Part shown: positions 35,896 to 45,485 of the stretch, one piece after another
Position numbering within the stretch: the stretch's first letter is position 1
How the letters are laid out: every line of letters begins with the position of its first letter
DNA from: an uncultured Emticicia sp.
Lineage (GTDB): Bacteria > Bacteroidota > Bacteroidia > Cytophagales > Spirosomataceae
Length of the DNA stretch: 64,000 nt
Reading direction: 5' to 3'
Assembly: GCF_937903345.1 (NCBI RefSeq)
Contig: NZ_CALCZQ010000069.1
Span: forward strand, 11,018 to 75,017
Position numbers and translations under genes: made by a program
Notes under the pieces: generated by a model
Told to the model about the DNA's origin: nothing
Databases searched by the model: none
What the model saw: only the letters and a program-made list of their open reading frames with translations

Positions 35896-37014
35896 ATGTT
35901 AAAAGAAGCATTCAAATTTATGTGGTACGACAAAGCCAAAATGTTTGGTATTTTGTTCGGCATCATTCTATCCGTTTTTCTGATTGGGCAGCAACTTGGT
36001 ATTTGTTTCTCACTTTTAAATAGCACCATCTCATTGGCAAAATTCAACCAAAACTACATTTGGGTTGTAAGCGATAAGAGCCAACAAGTCAGTGATTTAC
36101 CACTGATTGATATGCGTATTTATCGAGAATTGATGAGTATTACTGGCGTAAAAAAAGTCAATCAATTGATTGTTGGCGGTGGAAGTGCCAAATTTAATAA
36201 TGGTACAAAGACGAATATTACAATGATAGGCACTCAAGCCCCATCTTATGCCGGTGGCCCCTGGAATTTTGCCACCGGAAACCTGCAAGATTTACTGCAA
36301 GAAGGAGCCGTAATCACCGATGCTTATGACGCTATTTTGAATAAAAACATTAAAATGGGCGACCATTTTGAATATAATGGAAATCGAGTTATATTAGTTG
36401 GCCAAACAAAAGGAGCAAAAGGCTTGGGTGTAGCCTATGGCTTTACAACTGTTGAGAGAGCCAGAAAACTCTGTAAAATTCCAACGACCAAAGCATCTGC
36501 ATTTTTAGTAGAATGGCAAGATAATGCAGACATCGAACAAGTTATTAAGTCAATTAACATAGAAATACCAGGTGTGAAAGCCCGAGAAGGTAAAACCTAT
36601 ACCGACGAAAGTCTTAAATATTTTGCCTTGAATAGCGGAATTGTAGCATCTTTCGGACTTTTAGTGGTTTTTGCAATCATCACGGGTTTTGCGATTGTTG
36701 GACTTACGATGTTTTCGGCAGTTAACGACCGTATTAAAGATTATGGAACGATTAAAGCGATTGGCGGAACCAATGGAGTGATTAGAAAACTGATTCTTTG
36801 GCAGGCAACTATTTACTCTATCGTTGGCTTTATTGTTGCCTATTTTTTGCTTTTTGGTTTCGTGCAAGCCACCAAAACCAGCCTAAATATTCAAGTCACT
36901 TTCGGTATAGTTGTTTTTCTGATAGGTGTAACTTTATTTATTGCTATGCTGGGAAGCCTTTTGGCTATGCGGAAAATCACAAAACTCGAACCAGCCGCTG
37001 TGTTTAGAACCTAA
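35896..37014 (+). CDS. ABC transporter permease (DevC/FtsX-like)
   Basis: The 372-residue protein has the MacB/DevC topology. One N-terminal helix (about 15-35), a 200-residue extracytoplasmic domain and three C-terminal helices (about 255-280, 305-325 and 340-360) are joined by the conserved ERIKDYGTIKAIG-like segment (here DRIKDYGTIKAIGGTNG). It works with the preceding ATPase and adaptor. DevC-type permeases lift lipids or peptides from the outer leaflet of the inner membrane; the cargo here is unknown. Confidence 0.9.
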   Translation: MLKEAFKFMWYDKAKMFGILFGIILSVFLIGQQLGICFSLLNSTISLAKFNQNYIWVVSDKSQQVSDLPLIDMRIYRELMSITGVKKVNQLIVGGGSAKFNNGTKTNITMIGTQAPSYAGGPWNFATGNLQDLLQEGAVITDAYDAILNKNIKMGDHFEYNGNRVILVGQTKGAKGLGVAYGFTTVERARKLCKIPTTKASAFLVEWQDNADIEQVIKSINIEIPGVKAREGKTYTDESLKYFALNSGIVASFGLLVVFAIITGFAIVGLTMFSAVNDRIKDYGTIKAIGGTNGVIRKLILWQATIYSIVGFIVAYFLLFGFVQATKTSLNIQVTFGIVVFLIGVTLFIAMLGSLLAMRKITKLEPAAVFRT

Positions 37015-37108
37015 ACTAAACAGTTTTATTAGCTAATTTTTCCGTTTTAGGTAGAAAAAAAACATTCATCCAAATAAGATTTTTAGCTTTGGGAAAATAT
37101 AGAAAGAT

Positions 37109-38440
37109 ATGAAAAAAGTAATTTTCGGAATTGTAATATGTACAAATATTTTCGGACAAAGATTTACATCCTTCGCCCAAAAAATCACGTTAAATGAAGC
37201 GATACAGAAAGGTATAGAAAATCGGATTGAGTTAAAAACACAGGCCTTAAATATTCAAATCGCAAGCAGCGAAAATAATAAAATAAAAGCAAAATGGCTG
37301 CCGCAGGTAAGTGCCAACGGTGATGTACGATGGAATACCCAACTCCAAACTACGGTTTTACCTTTTGCCTTACCTGGTTCGAGCGAGTCACAAACGATAG
37401 TGCGGTTGGGGCGTCCATTCAATAATACTTTTGCTTTGCAAGCAGAGCAGAAAGTGTATGATGCCAACAAAAAGATTGACCGTTTGGTGAATGATACGCA
37501 AACCGATGCTCAGAAAAACACACTTGAGCAGCAAAAAATCAATCTAAAACAAAGCATTACGGAAGCTTATTTTTTGGCGGTTTTTAATAAAGAAAAGTTA
37601 CGTTTGTCAGAAATTGCACTGCAACGAGCCAACGCTTATTTTGAGGCAGCAAAAGTAAAATTTGAACAAGGCACAATTCTAAAAAATGATTTAGATAAAT
37701 TCATGCTCGATGTCAGTAATGCGAGATTAACTCAAACAAAAAATATTCAAGATTATGAATTGAGCTTGGTTACGCTTCAATATCAGTTAAATACCAACGA
37801 TAAAGCCGAGCCAGCCGAAGACTTAACCTCTATTCTAAATTACTCTCAAATCACGGAACGTCACCCGGCTGATAATCAGACAAATAGCGACAAACGCACA
37901 GAAGTAAAAGCCGAAGAAATTAATCTGAAATTAAATGAGCTGAATCTTCAAAAACAAAAAACAAAAAATTTACCAACAGTATCAGCTTATGGAGATTACT
38001 CAGCCTTTCAAATTTCCGATACTTTTAATCCTTTTGCAAGTGGAACTTGGTTTACGTCCAATTATGTGGGTATTCGTGCCAATATTCCGATTTTTGATGG
38101 CAAGCAAACAAAACTTTCAAGTCAAGACTTTTTGTTTCGTAAGCAAATTAATCAACTGAATATAGAACGTTTAATAAATGATTTTAACTACGAATCGAAA
38201 ATTACTTGGAATACTTTGCAACAATCGAAACTTAATTTGGAGGAAGCCAAGAAAAATATCACCCTCGCTCAACAGATTTTGGAAACCGATAAATTCAGAT
38301 TCGAGAAAGGTGTAATCATAATTTCAGACCTAAAAAACTCTGAATATTCATTACAAAACTCTGAAAATCAATACCTTAGCAGCATTTATAATTTCTTGGT
38401 AGCAAATGTGAGGTATAAAAAAGCAAGTGGAAATTTGTGA
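37109..38440 (+). CDS. TolC-family outer-membrane channel protein
   Basis: The 443-residue protein has a signal peptide (about 1-23) and the duplicated outer-membrane-efflux repeat. Long helices carry LNEAIQKGIENRIELKTQAL and INLKQSITEAYFLAVFNKEKL in the first half, and NLEEAKKNITLAQQILETDKFRFEKGV in the second. It completes the tripartite exporter formed with the three upstream genes, giving a channel through the outer membrane. The 94-bp gap before it has no terminator, so cotranscription is likely. Confidence 0.92.
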   Translation: MKKVIFGIVICTNIFGQRFTSFAQKITLNEAIQKGIENRIELKTQALNIQIASSENNKIKAKWLPQVSANGDVRWNTQLQTTVLPFALPGSSESQTIVRLGRPFNNTFALQAEQKVYDANKKIDRLVNDTQTDAQKNTLEQQKINLKQSITEAYFLAVFNKEKLRLSEIALQRANAYFEAAKVKFEQGTILKNDLDKFMLDVSNARLTQTKNIQDYELSLVTLQYQLNTNDKAEPAEDLTSILNYSQITERHPADNQTNSDKRTEVKAEEINLKLNELNLQKQKTKNLPTVSAYGDYSAFQISDTFNPFASGTWFTSNYVGIRANIPIFDGKQTKLSSQDFLFRKQINQLNIERLINDFNYESKITWNTLQQSKLNLEEAKKNITLAQQILETDKFRFEKGVIIISDLKNSEYSLQNSENQYLSSIYNFLVANVRYKKASGNL

Positions 38441-38483
38441 GAAGAATTTGAGATAAAGCTAATTTGATCTTCGATTCATAGAA

Positions 38484-39650
38484 TCAATCAACCGAATTTT
38501 CTTTCGAAATAACAACCAAAATTCCAGCCATCAACACAAACAAAAATAGCACAAAACCAAGGCCTACACGCAAACCAAAAGCCTCGGCAAAATAGCCAAT
38601 TGTTGGTGGACCAATAAAGAAGCCTGTATAACCGATAGAAGTTGCCATCGAAATTCCTGCCGATGGACTTATATTTCTAAGATTTCCTGCCGATGAAAAC
38701 ACAATAGGTACAATTGTAGAAAGTCCAAGACCTACCAAAAAGAAGCCAACAAAAGTACTCCAAACCGAGACAAAGGCGAGTGTAATTCCTAAACCCAAAA
38801 TTGAAAGTAAGGCATCAATCAACATCAGTTTTTGTTTACCAAATTTTAATGTAAAATAATCGCCAAATACTCGCCCGATAGTCATTGCCACGCCAAACGT
38901 ACCAAATGCCCATGCACTTAACACTTCACTCTGTCCGACAACTTTATTCATAAAAATAGCCGACCAATCAACCATCGATCCTTCACCAGTCATACAACAA
39001 AAAGCAATGATTCCGAAAGGTAAAATTGTTTTGAAGGCTAAAAACTTATCAGTTTTTCCTTCAGAAACTATTGTTTCATTGGCGGTCGGTGTATCTTTGA
39101 TCAATTTTGTGGAGGCCCAAACACAAAGCAATAAACCAAAAGTACTTATCATAACTAAATGCGATTGCAATGCCACTTGAAAACTAGAGAAAACTCCACC
39201 TACAGCCGCTCCGATTGCCATACCGATACTAAAAACCGCATGAAACGATGAGAAAATTACTTTTCCCCAAAGCCTTTCTACCAAAACAGCTTGTCCATTC
39301 ATCGTAACATCCATTGAGCCAGAGGCTGCTCCAAGAAAGAAAAAGCAAAGTCGAATTGTCCATTGGTTCTGCGAAATAGCCACCAAAGGAATTGCCACAC
39401 AAAACAATAACGCCGTAACTTTTACAATAGAATCAGAACCAAATTTACTACCCAACCAGCCAGCCAAAGGCATCGAAACTATTGAGCCGAGAGCAATAAA
39501 AAACAATACAGAACCCAACTGAGCATTATTTATTCCAAAAAATCGTTGCAATTCGGGCAAACGTGAAGTCCAGTTGGCATACAAAAAGCCATTTACGAAA
39601 AAGAAAGTAGAAACCGCAATTCGATTAATAAGTAAGGTTTTATTTAGCAT
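38484..39650 (-). CDS. MFS transporter
   Basis: From the ATG at 39650 the 388-residue protein has twelve predicted helices. It opens with RIAVSTFFFVNGFLYANWTSRLPEL and has the loop 2-3 region GWLGSKFGSDSIVKV. It resembles the fucose-permease-like branch of MFS carriers, but the substrate (sugar or drug) cannot be told. The frame extends 53 codons upstream; those codons run toward the divergent regulator and are not protein-like, so I reject the longer start. It is paired head-to-head with the AraC regulator, which probably controls it. Confidence 0.88.
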   Translation of the reverse strand: MLNKTLLINRIAVSTFFFVNGFLYANWTSRLPELQRFFGINNAQLGSVLFFIALGSIVSMPLAGWLGSKFGSDSIVKVTALLFCVAIPLVAISQNQWTIRLCFFFLGAASGSMDVTMNGQAVLVERLWGKVIFSSFHAVFSIGMAIGAAVGGVFSSFQVALQSHLVMISTFGLLLCVWASTKLIKDTPTANETIVSEGKTDKFLAFKTILPFGIIAFCCMTGEGSMVDWSAIFMNKVVGQSEVLSAWAFGTFGVAMTIGRVFGDYFTLKFGKQKLMLIDALLSILGLGITLAFVSVWSTFVGFFLVGLGLSTIVPIVFSSAGNLRNISPSAGISMATSIGYTGFFIGPPTIGYFAEAFGLRVGLGFVLFLFVLMAGILVVISKENSVD

Positions 39651-39766
39651 ATCATGAAATATTTGACACAAAATTAGCCTAACAATGAATAATAAAATGT
39701 ATTTAATTTTTCTATTTTTAACACCTAATTGTCTTAAATTTAACAAAAATTTATATTTATACACAA

Positions 39767-40639
39767 ATGAAGACCAAAAAGCCTTTTTTAGAAGTAGTTC
39801 AACCCTCACAGGGGTTATCGCTACGAGTATATCATAATATCAATACCCGCACGTGTTCGATGAAGTCGTGGCACTTTCATCCCGAAATAGAATTGGTCTG
39901 CGTGCCTCACGGAAAAGGACAATTATATATTGGCAATAAAGAATATGCTTACGATGATGGCGTAGTGATTTTGCTCAATTCAAATATTCCACACAAAAGC
40001 TTTGATTTGGGTTTTGAAAGCGAGCATTACGAAGAATATGTTCTACAAATTACGCCTAAACAATTAAAAATTTTATTGACGCAATTTCCAGAATTTGAAA
40101 AAGTAGGTCAACTCATAAAAATAGCTCAAGAAGGCATTGTACTACCACTTTCTCCCACTGAAAATGTTTTCAGAAATAAATTTCAGACATTACCACAAAG
40201 TCATTCATTGAAACAATGGTTGACTTTCATAGAGGTTCTCGACGAGTTTTCGAGAGCCAATTATGAAGTTTTGGGCGTAGTTTCGGGAAATATCAATCCT
40301 CAGCAAGCTGAGAGAATCGAAAGAGTTTTTGAATATATCATGAATCACTACACCGAAAATATCAGTAGCCAAACCATTGCCGATTTACTGCATCTGACGG
40401 ATTCTTCGTTTTGTCGTTTTTTTCAAAAACATACCCAAAAAACTTTCAAACAAGTGCTAAACGAATACCGAATAACGCAGGCTTGCAAAGCTCTGTCCTT
40501 TTCCGATAAAAGTATAGAGCTAATTGCTTACCAATCAGGCTACGGAAATCAATCATTTTTCAACCGAGTTTTCAAGGAAATCATGCACACAACACCCATG
40601 AATTATCGACGAGAACGGCAACGTTTGACTAACTATTAA
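39767..40639 (+). CDS. AraC-family transcriptional regulator
   Basis: The 290-residue protein has an N-terminal cupin sensor domain (about 15-150; SWHFHPEIELVCVPHGKGQLYIG). Two helix-turn-helix motifs follow in the C-terminal 100 residues (SQTIADLLHLTDSSFCRFFQKH; IELIAYQSGYGNQSFFNRVFKE). The cupin type suggests a sugar effector. It is transcribed divergently from the MFS gene with 116 bp between starts, the usual arrangement of a local activator and its transporter. Confidence 0.92.
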   Translation: MKTKKPFLEVVQPSQGLSLRVYHNINTRTCSMKSWHFHPEIELVCVPHGKGQLYIGNKEYAYDDGVVILLNSNIPHKSFDLGFESEHYEEYVLQITPKQLKILLTQFPEFEKVGQLIKIAQEGIVLPLSPTENVFRNKFQTLPQSHSLKQWLTFIEVLDEFSRANYEVLGVVSGNINPQQAERIERVFEYIMNHYTENISSQTIADLLHLTDSSFCRFFQKHTQKTFKQVLNEYRITQACKALSFSDKSIELIAYQSGYGNQSFFNRVFKEIMHTTPMNYRRERQRLTNY

Positions 40640-40642
40640 GCA

Positions 40643-40671
40643 AAAAGCGTATTGAATCTCAATACGCTTTT
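40643..40671. terminator. Bidirectional terminator, AraC / DUF1569
   Basis: A perfect 13-bp stem (AAAAGCGTATTGA and its complement) with a 3-nt loop has short T runs on both strands. It sits between the convergent AraC (stop 40639) and DUF1569 (stop 40692) genes. Confidence 0.85.
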
Positions 40672-40691
40672 CAAAAAAACATCATTTCAGC

Positions 40692-41150
40692 TTAAACCCC
40701 AAACTGATTCAGATGGTGATTAAGGTGCTTATAAAGCATATTATTCCACTCAGTTTTGTTCAATACACCGAATGAATGTGATTCCCTCCCATCAAAATGA
40801 CTTTCGCCGAATTGTTGCGTTTTTATAATAAAATCAGTCAAACGTTTCTTTTCAACTTCAAAATCTTTGGTTTCTTTGATAATAAACTGCGGAGCAGTTG
40901 ATGAATTGTGTTTATAAGGAACTTCATTTGTTACGCTGTTTTTAACAATCATTTTTAAGATAAACTTTATCAAAGCATTTGGTTTTGGATGAATATCTTC
41001 ATAAGTCATTTCATAAGTTACATTACAATGAGCCAACATTTGAGCAACACTCATTTTTCCCCATTTTGGTTGAGAATCTACCTTTAAATGGCTGATTCTA
41101 TCAAGAATATCTGCCGAAACCTCTTTAGTAAAAACATTAGGTAGTGCCAT
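40692..41150 (-). CDS. DUF1569 (DinB-like) protein
   Basis: The 152-residue product from the ATG at 41150 (MALPNVFTKEVSADILDRIS) has the DUF1569 pattern: WGKMSVAQMLAHCNVTYEM near 35-55 with a conserved His, and the closing FGVLNKTEWNNMLYKHLNHHLNQF. These are four-helix DinB-like metal-binding proteins of unknown reaction. The longer frame to 41237 adds only basic AT-encoded sequence. It is monocistronic. Confidence 0.82.
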   Translation of the reverse strand: MALPNVFTKEVSADILDRISHLKVDSQPKWGKMSVAQMLAHCNVTYEMTYEDIHPKPNALIKFILKMIVKNSVTNEVPYKHNSSTAPQFIIKETKDFEVEKKRLTDFIIKTQQFGESHFDGRESHSFGVLNKTEWNNMLYKHLNHHLNQFGV

Positions 41151-41240
41151 TTTTTTTATGAATTTTAGATTTATAATTTTGTAAATTTTAAATTTTTCTC
41201 TAAAAAATTTATTTCTTAACATTCTCAGGTAATTCAAAGC

Positions 41241-41284
41241 AAAAAAAGTCGGATAATAACTTAAAAATAAAGCAATTATCCGAC
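41241..41284 (-). terminator. Intrinsic terminator of the T9SS cargo gene
   Basis: A 10-bp perfect stem (GTCGGATAAT / ATTATCCGAC at 41248-41257 and 41275-41284) is followed on the minus strand by seven Ts, 21 bp after the stop at 41306. Confidence 0.82.
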
Positions 41285-41305
41285 CTATGAAATGTTTTTA
41301 TATTA

Positions 41306-41911
41306 TTAGTTATGTCTAACTAATAGCTTTTTTGTAACTAGTTTTTTGCCATCAACTACCAATTGATACAAGTAAATTCCCGAATCCCAATTAGTTGTTT
41401 GAACTTTTAGCTTACGCTCGAATTTATCTAATTCATAGCTAGCAACCTCATGTCCGAGTAAGTTATAAAACGACATGGTTGCTTCGATTACGTTTCCAGT
41501 AATTACATAATCAACAGATGCGTAATCGTTTGCGGGATTTGGATAAATATTCGATACTGTAATTTTTTCGCTCGAATATAATTTATCACTATTTTCATTT
41601 ACACCAATGCTTCTATCGTTAGTTGAAGGAATTTCACTGCTAGAGGCTTTACCAACTGATGGTTTTAAGGAACCGTTCAACAAGGCATTACGAAAGTATT
41701 GATTTACCACCAAAGGCTTATTTAATCTCACTTCAGAAGGCATTGGTTTACTCATAAAATCAGTTCTGTGAATACTATATTTAGTAGTTAATGTTGGCTT
41801 CTTACCTATATCTAAACGAGATTTTCCTTTCTCAACTTGAGCAAGGGCGGCGTTGGCAAAGATGACAACTCCAATCAATATTGATAAATATTTTTGTAAA
41901 TTTTTAACCAT
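41306..41911 (-). CDS. Small type IX secretion (T9SS) cargo protein
   Basis: The 201-residue protein has a signal peptide (about 1-24, NAALAQ) and a type A T9SS C-terminal sorting domain (about 118-201). The domain's marks are ISNIYPNPANDYASVDY-like opening, LLGHEVASYEL, WDSGIYLYQLVVDGKKLVTKKLLV. The 90 residues between carry no domain I recognise and are Ser/Lys/Pro-rich, so the passenger is a short linear peptide region. It should cross the outer membrane and be attached to, or released from, the surface. Confidence 0.88.
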   Translation of the reverse strand: MVKNLQKYLSILIGVVIFANAALAQVEKGKSRLDIGKKPTLTTKYSIHRTDFMSKPMPSEVRLNKPLVVNQYFRNALLNGSLKPSVGKASSSEIPSTNDRSIGVNENSDKLYSSEKITVSNIYPNPANDYASVDYVITGNVIEATMSFYNLLGHEVASYELDKFERKLKVQTTNWDSGIYLYQLVVDGKKLVTKKLLVRHN

Positions 41912-42063
41912 AGATTCTCTACCTTTTTATACTTTTTAACACGTAAATTGTATGGACTATGACAAATATACGATAATGTTGTTTAAATCAAAATTATATT
42001 TTATGTATTAGACTATCATTTATGGTAAAAGGTTGCAATAAAAACAATTTTTTTTTCTTTCAT

Positions 42064-43809
42064 CTACTTTTTGGCTTCCAAAAGAGACTTTAAAACTATT
42101 TTTTCATTTTTTAATGTCAAACCAAGTATTTCGACTTTCGTTGGTTTATCTTTTTCTCGCCATTCGAAACCATCTAAACGGTTACCATCATTGGTCAATT
42201 CAGCAGGTGGAACTAGCTTGGCATCTGGGCGACCTAAAAACGATATCCTGCTAACCTGGTTTTCCTTAAACTTCATGTTCATTTTACTACATTCGACTCG
42301 ATTTACACCAATTAGCTTGTTTTTTTCGTCGAGTGCGTAGTAAATACTTTCGCCGTTACCTTCAACCATTACCGTTTCTATACGCGTCTCTGAATTGAAT
42401 GATACCGTTATCTTCCGACCCTTAATTTGATTAAAATTTAATGCTGTATCTTTCGCAATCACAAAGCCGTTGTTTATGAGGTTCATTCGACTGAGTTTGT
42501 TGTTTTTCATTTGAACGTGAATCGTGTCAGCTTCCGATTGATTTTTTTCACTCCATATTATGGGTTTAGAATAAAAATGGATAACTGAGTCTTTCAAATC
42601 ATAAATCAGTGAATCACAACGACTTTGAATGTCTGAACGATAAATTTTTACATGTCCAAATGCCTGCAATTTCTCCATTTTGGCAGCATTGCTTTTATTT
42701 TCCTTTTTGGATTGGTTTAAAGTATCGTATTTAGCTACCAAACTATCTTTTCGCTCAAAGGCATAAAGTACATCGGCACTTAAATAAAGCGTATCTCGCT
42801 CGGCTGTACTACGCATAAGGGCATTACCCATGATTTTAGTAAAACCAGTTTTACCATCTCGGATACCTACTTTTCCATTTAAAATAATTTTATCTTTTTT
42901 CGAGACTAATTCCACATTCCCTTTCGCAAAACCCGATTCTGTCTTTTGGTCGAAATTGAGCGTGTCGCCCGTGAGAGTATAATCTTCGTTGACAATTTTT
43001 GAGCGTCCCTTAAAATTCGACTGCTGAGTTTGAGTATTATATGTACTTCCTGCATTGGCCACTATATCGCCATCTTTGCTTTTGATTAACGTTGGTGCTT
43101 TAAAAAGTGCCAGTTTAGTTTGGGCATTGTACTGTAAACTATCCGACTTAATTGTATATTTAGGATTCGTGATTTCGACATTTTCTTTATAATTAAAAAT
43201 CTTACTTCGGGTATTATAAAAACCTTTTTCGCTCTTCAAAACACTGGAATCTTGCACAATTAAACCACGCACAGGGTAATAGGCACGGTTTTTCTGAATA
43301 TCGTATTCAACCACACGGGTGGTGAGGGTTACTTTTTTATCGGTTAAAACTACCTTTTTTCCCAACACTCGGGCAAAACGAGTATTGCCATCATAATAAA
43401 GTGTATCACCAGTAATTGTTAATGTATCGCCTTGGATTATTCTAATTTTGCCAAAAGCTTCAAGTGTGTTTGAAGTTTCGTTTTGAGTGGCACTTTGACA
43501 ATACAAAATTGCTCCTCGGTGCTGAAATGAGACATTTCCCAAAAACTGGCGAGTGTAATAAGGTGATTGATTTACGCCGACTAAACTATCGGCACTCAAT
43601 AAATTGATGCGTGAGCCAGATGGCGGCGGTGGATTGAGAGGTTTCTGAGCGAAAGAAAAAAAAGAAATTAACAACAAACCTAAAGTACCGGCCAACCGAG
43701 CAAATACTTCTCTGAGCGGAAGAAAAGTGAAAAATGAAAACGCTTTTAACTGCTCCCTAGTGAAGATGGGATGGAGTATTACAATTTTATTTATACAATT
43801 TTTAATCAT
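42064..43809 (-). CDS. OstA-like / LptA-related protein
   Basis: The 581-residue protein has a hydrophobic signal segment (about 33-54, LAGTLGLLLISFFSFAQ) after a rather long polar leader. Repeated OstA/LptA-type beta units follow (GDTLYYDGNTRFARVLGKKVVL, GFYNTRSKIFNYKENVEI, GDTLNFDQKTESGFAKGNVEL). It probably belongs to the lipopolysaccharide transport bridge or a related periplasmic carrier, as OstA-like proteins of Bacteroidota are assumed to. A start nearer the signal segment is possible but has no ATG. It faces TilS across only 49 bp. Confidence 0.85.
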   Translation of the reverse strand: MIKNCINKIVILHPIFTREQLKAFSFFTFLPLREVFARLAGTLGLLLISFFSFAQKPLNPPPPSGSRINLLSADSLVGVNQSPYYTRQFLGNVSFQHRGAILYCQSATQNETSNTLEAFGKIRIIQGDTLTITGDTLYYDGNTRFARVLGKKVVLTDKKVTLTTRVVEYDIQKNRAYYPVRGLIVQDSSVLKSEKGFYNTRSKIFNYKENVEITNPKYTIKSDSLQYNAQTKLALFKAPTLIKSKDGDIVANAGSTYNTQTQQSNFKGRSKIVNEDYTLTGDTLNFDQKTESGFAKGNVELVSKKDKIILNGKVGIRDGKTGFTKIMGNALMRSTAERDTLYLSADVLYAFERKDSLVAKYDTLNQSKKENKSNAAKMEKLQAFGHVKIYRSDIQSRCDSLIYDLKDSVIHFYSKPIIWSEKNQSEADTIHVQMKNNKLSRMNLINNGFVIAKDTALNFNQIKGRKITVSFNSETRIETVMVEGNGESIYYALDEKNKLIGVNRVECSKMNMKFKENQVSRISFLGRPDAKLVPPAELTNDGNRLDGFEWREKDKPTKVEILGLTLKNEKIVLKSLLEAKK

Positions 43810-43858
43810 CTTCGATTGAAACTTCTAATTTTGTGCACAAAATTACGTAATTGCATTC

Positions 43859-45217
43859 ATGCTTCATGCCTTCTTAACATATATTAACGAGCAAAAGTTA
43901 TGCGAACCTTCGGAAAAAGTCTTGCTAACTGTTAGCGGAGGCAAAGATTCAGTGGCGATGCTTGAACTTTTCTGTAGGGCAAACCGTAGCGAAGGTAGCT
44001 TCCAGTTGGCCGTTGCTCATTGTAATTTCCAACTTAGAGGAAAAGACTCAGACGACGATCAAATTTTCGTAGAAAACCTTTGTAAACAAAATAAAATAGT
44101 TTTTTGTACAAAAACCTTTGATACAAAAACCTTCGCAATGCAAAATAAAGTTTCGATCGAAATGGCTGCTCGAAGCTTACGATATGAATGGTTCGAAAGT
44201 TTGAGACAAGAATTAAATTTTGACTATATCGCAACAGCTCATCATCTAAACGATAGCATCGAAACCGTATTGCTAAATCTTTCGAAAGGAACAGGAATGT
44301 CGGGCTTGAAGGGGATTTCCGCAAAGAAAGGGCATCTTATTCGTCCAATGCTTTTTGCTTCTCGGAAAGAAATTGATGATTACGTGACTAAGACACGTTT
44401 GTCCTGGCGAGAAGATAGTAGTAATGCTTCTAACGATTTTCAGCGAAATTTAATTAGAAATCAAGTTATACCATTATTAAAAAAAATCAACCCAAATCTT
44501 GATCAAACTTTTGCCCGAAATCTGGAACGTTTTCATGCACTCGATGTCGATTTTCGCAAAAATCTTAGCCATTTCAAAACCGCGGTAATGCGAGAAGAAA
44601 ACGGGATTTTTTTCTTGAAAATTACAATTATAAAACACTGGCAATCTGCCAATTATTATTTGGAAGAATTATTAAAAGAATTTGGTTTTAATTATTTTCA
44701 ATCGAAAGAAATTTTTAACTCCCTCGATGGACTTTCTGGAAAAATGTTTTATTCGGATAATTTCATGCTTTTAAAAGATAGAGAAGAATTAGTTATTAGC
44801 TCACCTTCATCATCAGAAAAAACAATTTCTTTAAATATAGGTTTAGAGGAATTAAACGAAGGGCAAAATTTTGATTATTTTGGTAATAAATTAAAATTTA
44901 CAATAATGAATATCGAGGAAATGGAAACAAATTTTGAAAAAAACGATGCCATTCTATTTGCCGATTTTGATACAATTTCTTTCCCGATCACACTTCGCAA
45001 ATGGCAAAAAGGCGATTGGTTTATTCCATTCGGGATGAAAGGAAAAAAGAAAATTTCAGACTTTTTGATTGATAAGAAGATTTCTCTCAATCTTAAAAAA
45101 AGCATTTTTCTCCTCACTTCAAAAGATGCAATAATTTGGATAATCAATCACCGAGCCGATGATAGGTTCAAGCTTAATAATACTACTAAAAAGGTGCTTA
45201 AAGTTGAAGTTGGATAG
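43859..45217 (+). CDS. tilS: tRNA(Ile)-lysidine synthetase
   Basis: The 452-residue protein has the PP-loop motif SGGKDS at 26-31, the HxxDS motif in TAHHLNDSIETVLLNL (about 121-136) and ISAKKGHLIRPML. A TilS C-terminal domain follows (LRKWQKGDWFIPFGMKGKKKISDFLIDKK). It converts the wobble cytidine of the AUA-reading tRNA(Ile) to lysidine and is essential in most bacteria. It is divergent from the OstA-like gene with a very short shared promoter region. Confidence 0.95.
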   Translation: MLHAFLTYINEQKLCEPSEKVLLTVSGGKDSVAMLELFCRANRSEGSFQLAVAHCNFQLRGKDSDDDQIFVENLCKQNKIVFCTKTFDTKTFAMQNKVSIEMAARSLRYEWFESLRQELNFDYIATAHHLNDSIETVLLNLSKGTGMSGLKGISAKKGHLIRPMLFASRKEIDDYVTKTRLSWREDSSNASNDFQRNLIRNQVIPLLKKINPNLDQTFARNLERFHALDVDFRKNLSHFKTAVMREENGIFFLKITIIKHWQSANYYLEELLKEFGFNYFQSKEIFNSLDGLSGKMFYSDNFMLLKDREELVISSPSSSEKTISLNIGLEELNEGQNFDYFGNKLKFTIMNIEEMETNFEKNDAILFADFDTISFPITLRKWQKGDWFIPFGMKGKKKISDFLIDKKISLNLKKSIFLLTSKDAIIWIINHRADDRFKLNNTTKKVLKVEVG

Positions 45218-45485
45218 ACAAATAAACAATATATAATTTTTAACAAATCATCTGAATTAAGGCATGATCCTTCATAAAAACTACAAAATTTCACACATTC
45301 TAATTTTTTTAAGGAAGCATTTACTCTTCATACGGCTATTTAGACTTTATCATTCAAAAACCACCTTTTAATCAATTTGAAAAGCCATTTTATTTTTAGG
45401 CACGCGTTTTTAAAAAATGTATAAAACCAATTTAATTGCTATAATCATACCCATTTAATTGACAATAAAAAAAAGTACTTCACCC

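Noticed and set aside
35694..36047. 117-residue minus-strand frame across the adaptor/permease junction
   Set aside because: Overlaps two well-supported genes and has no protein-like features.
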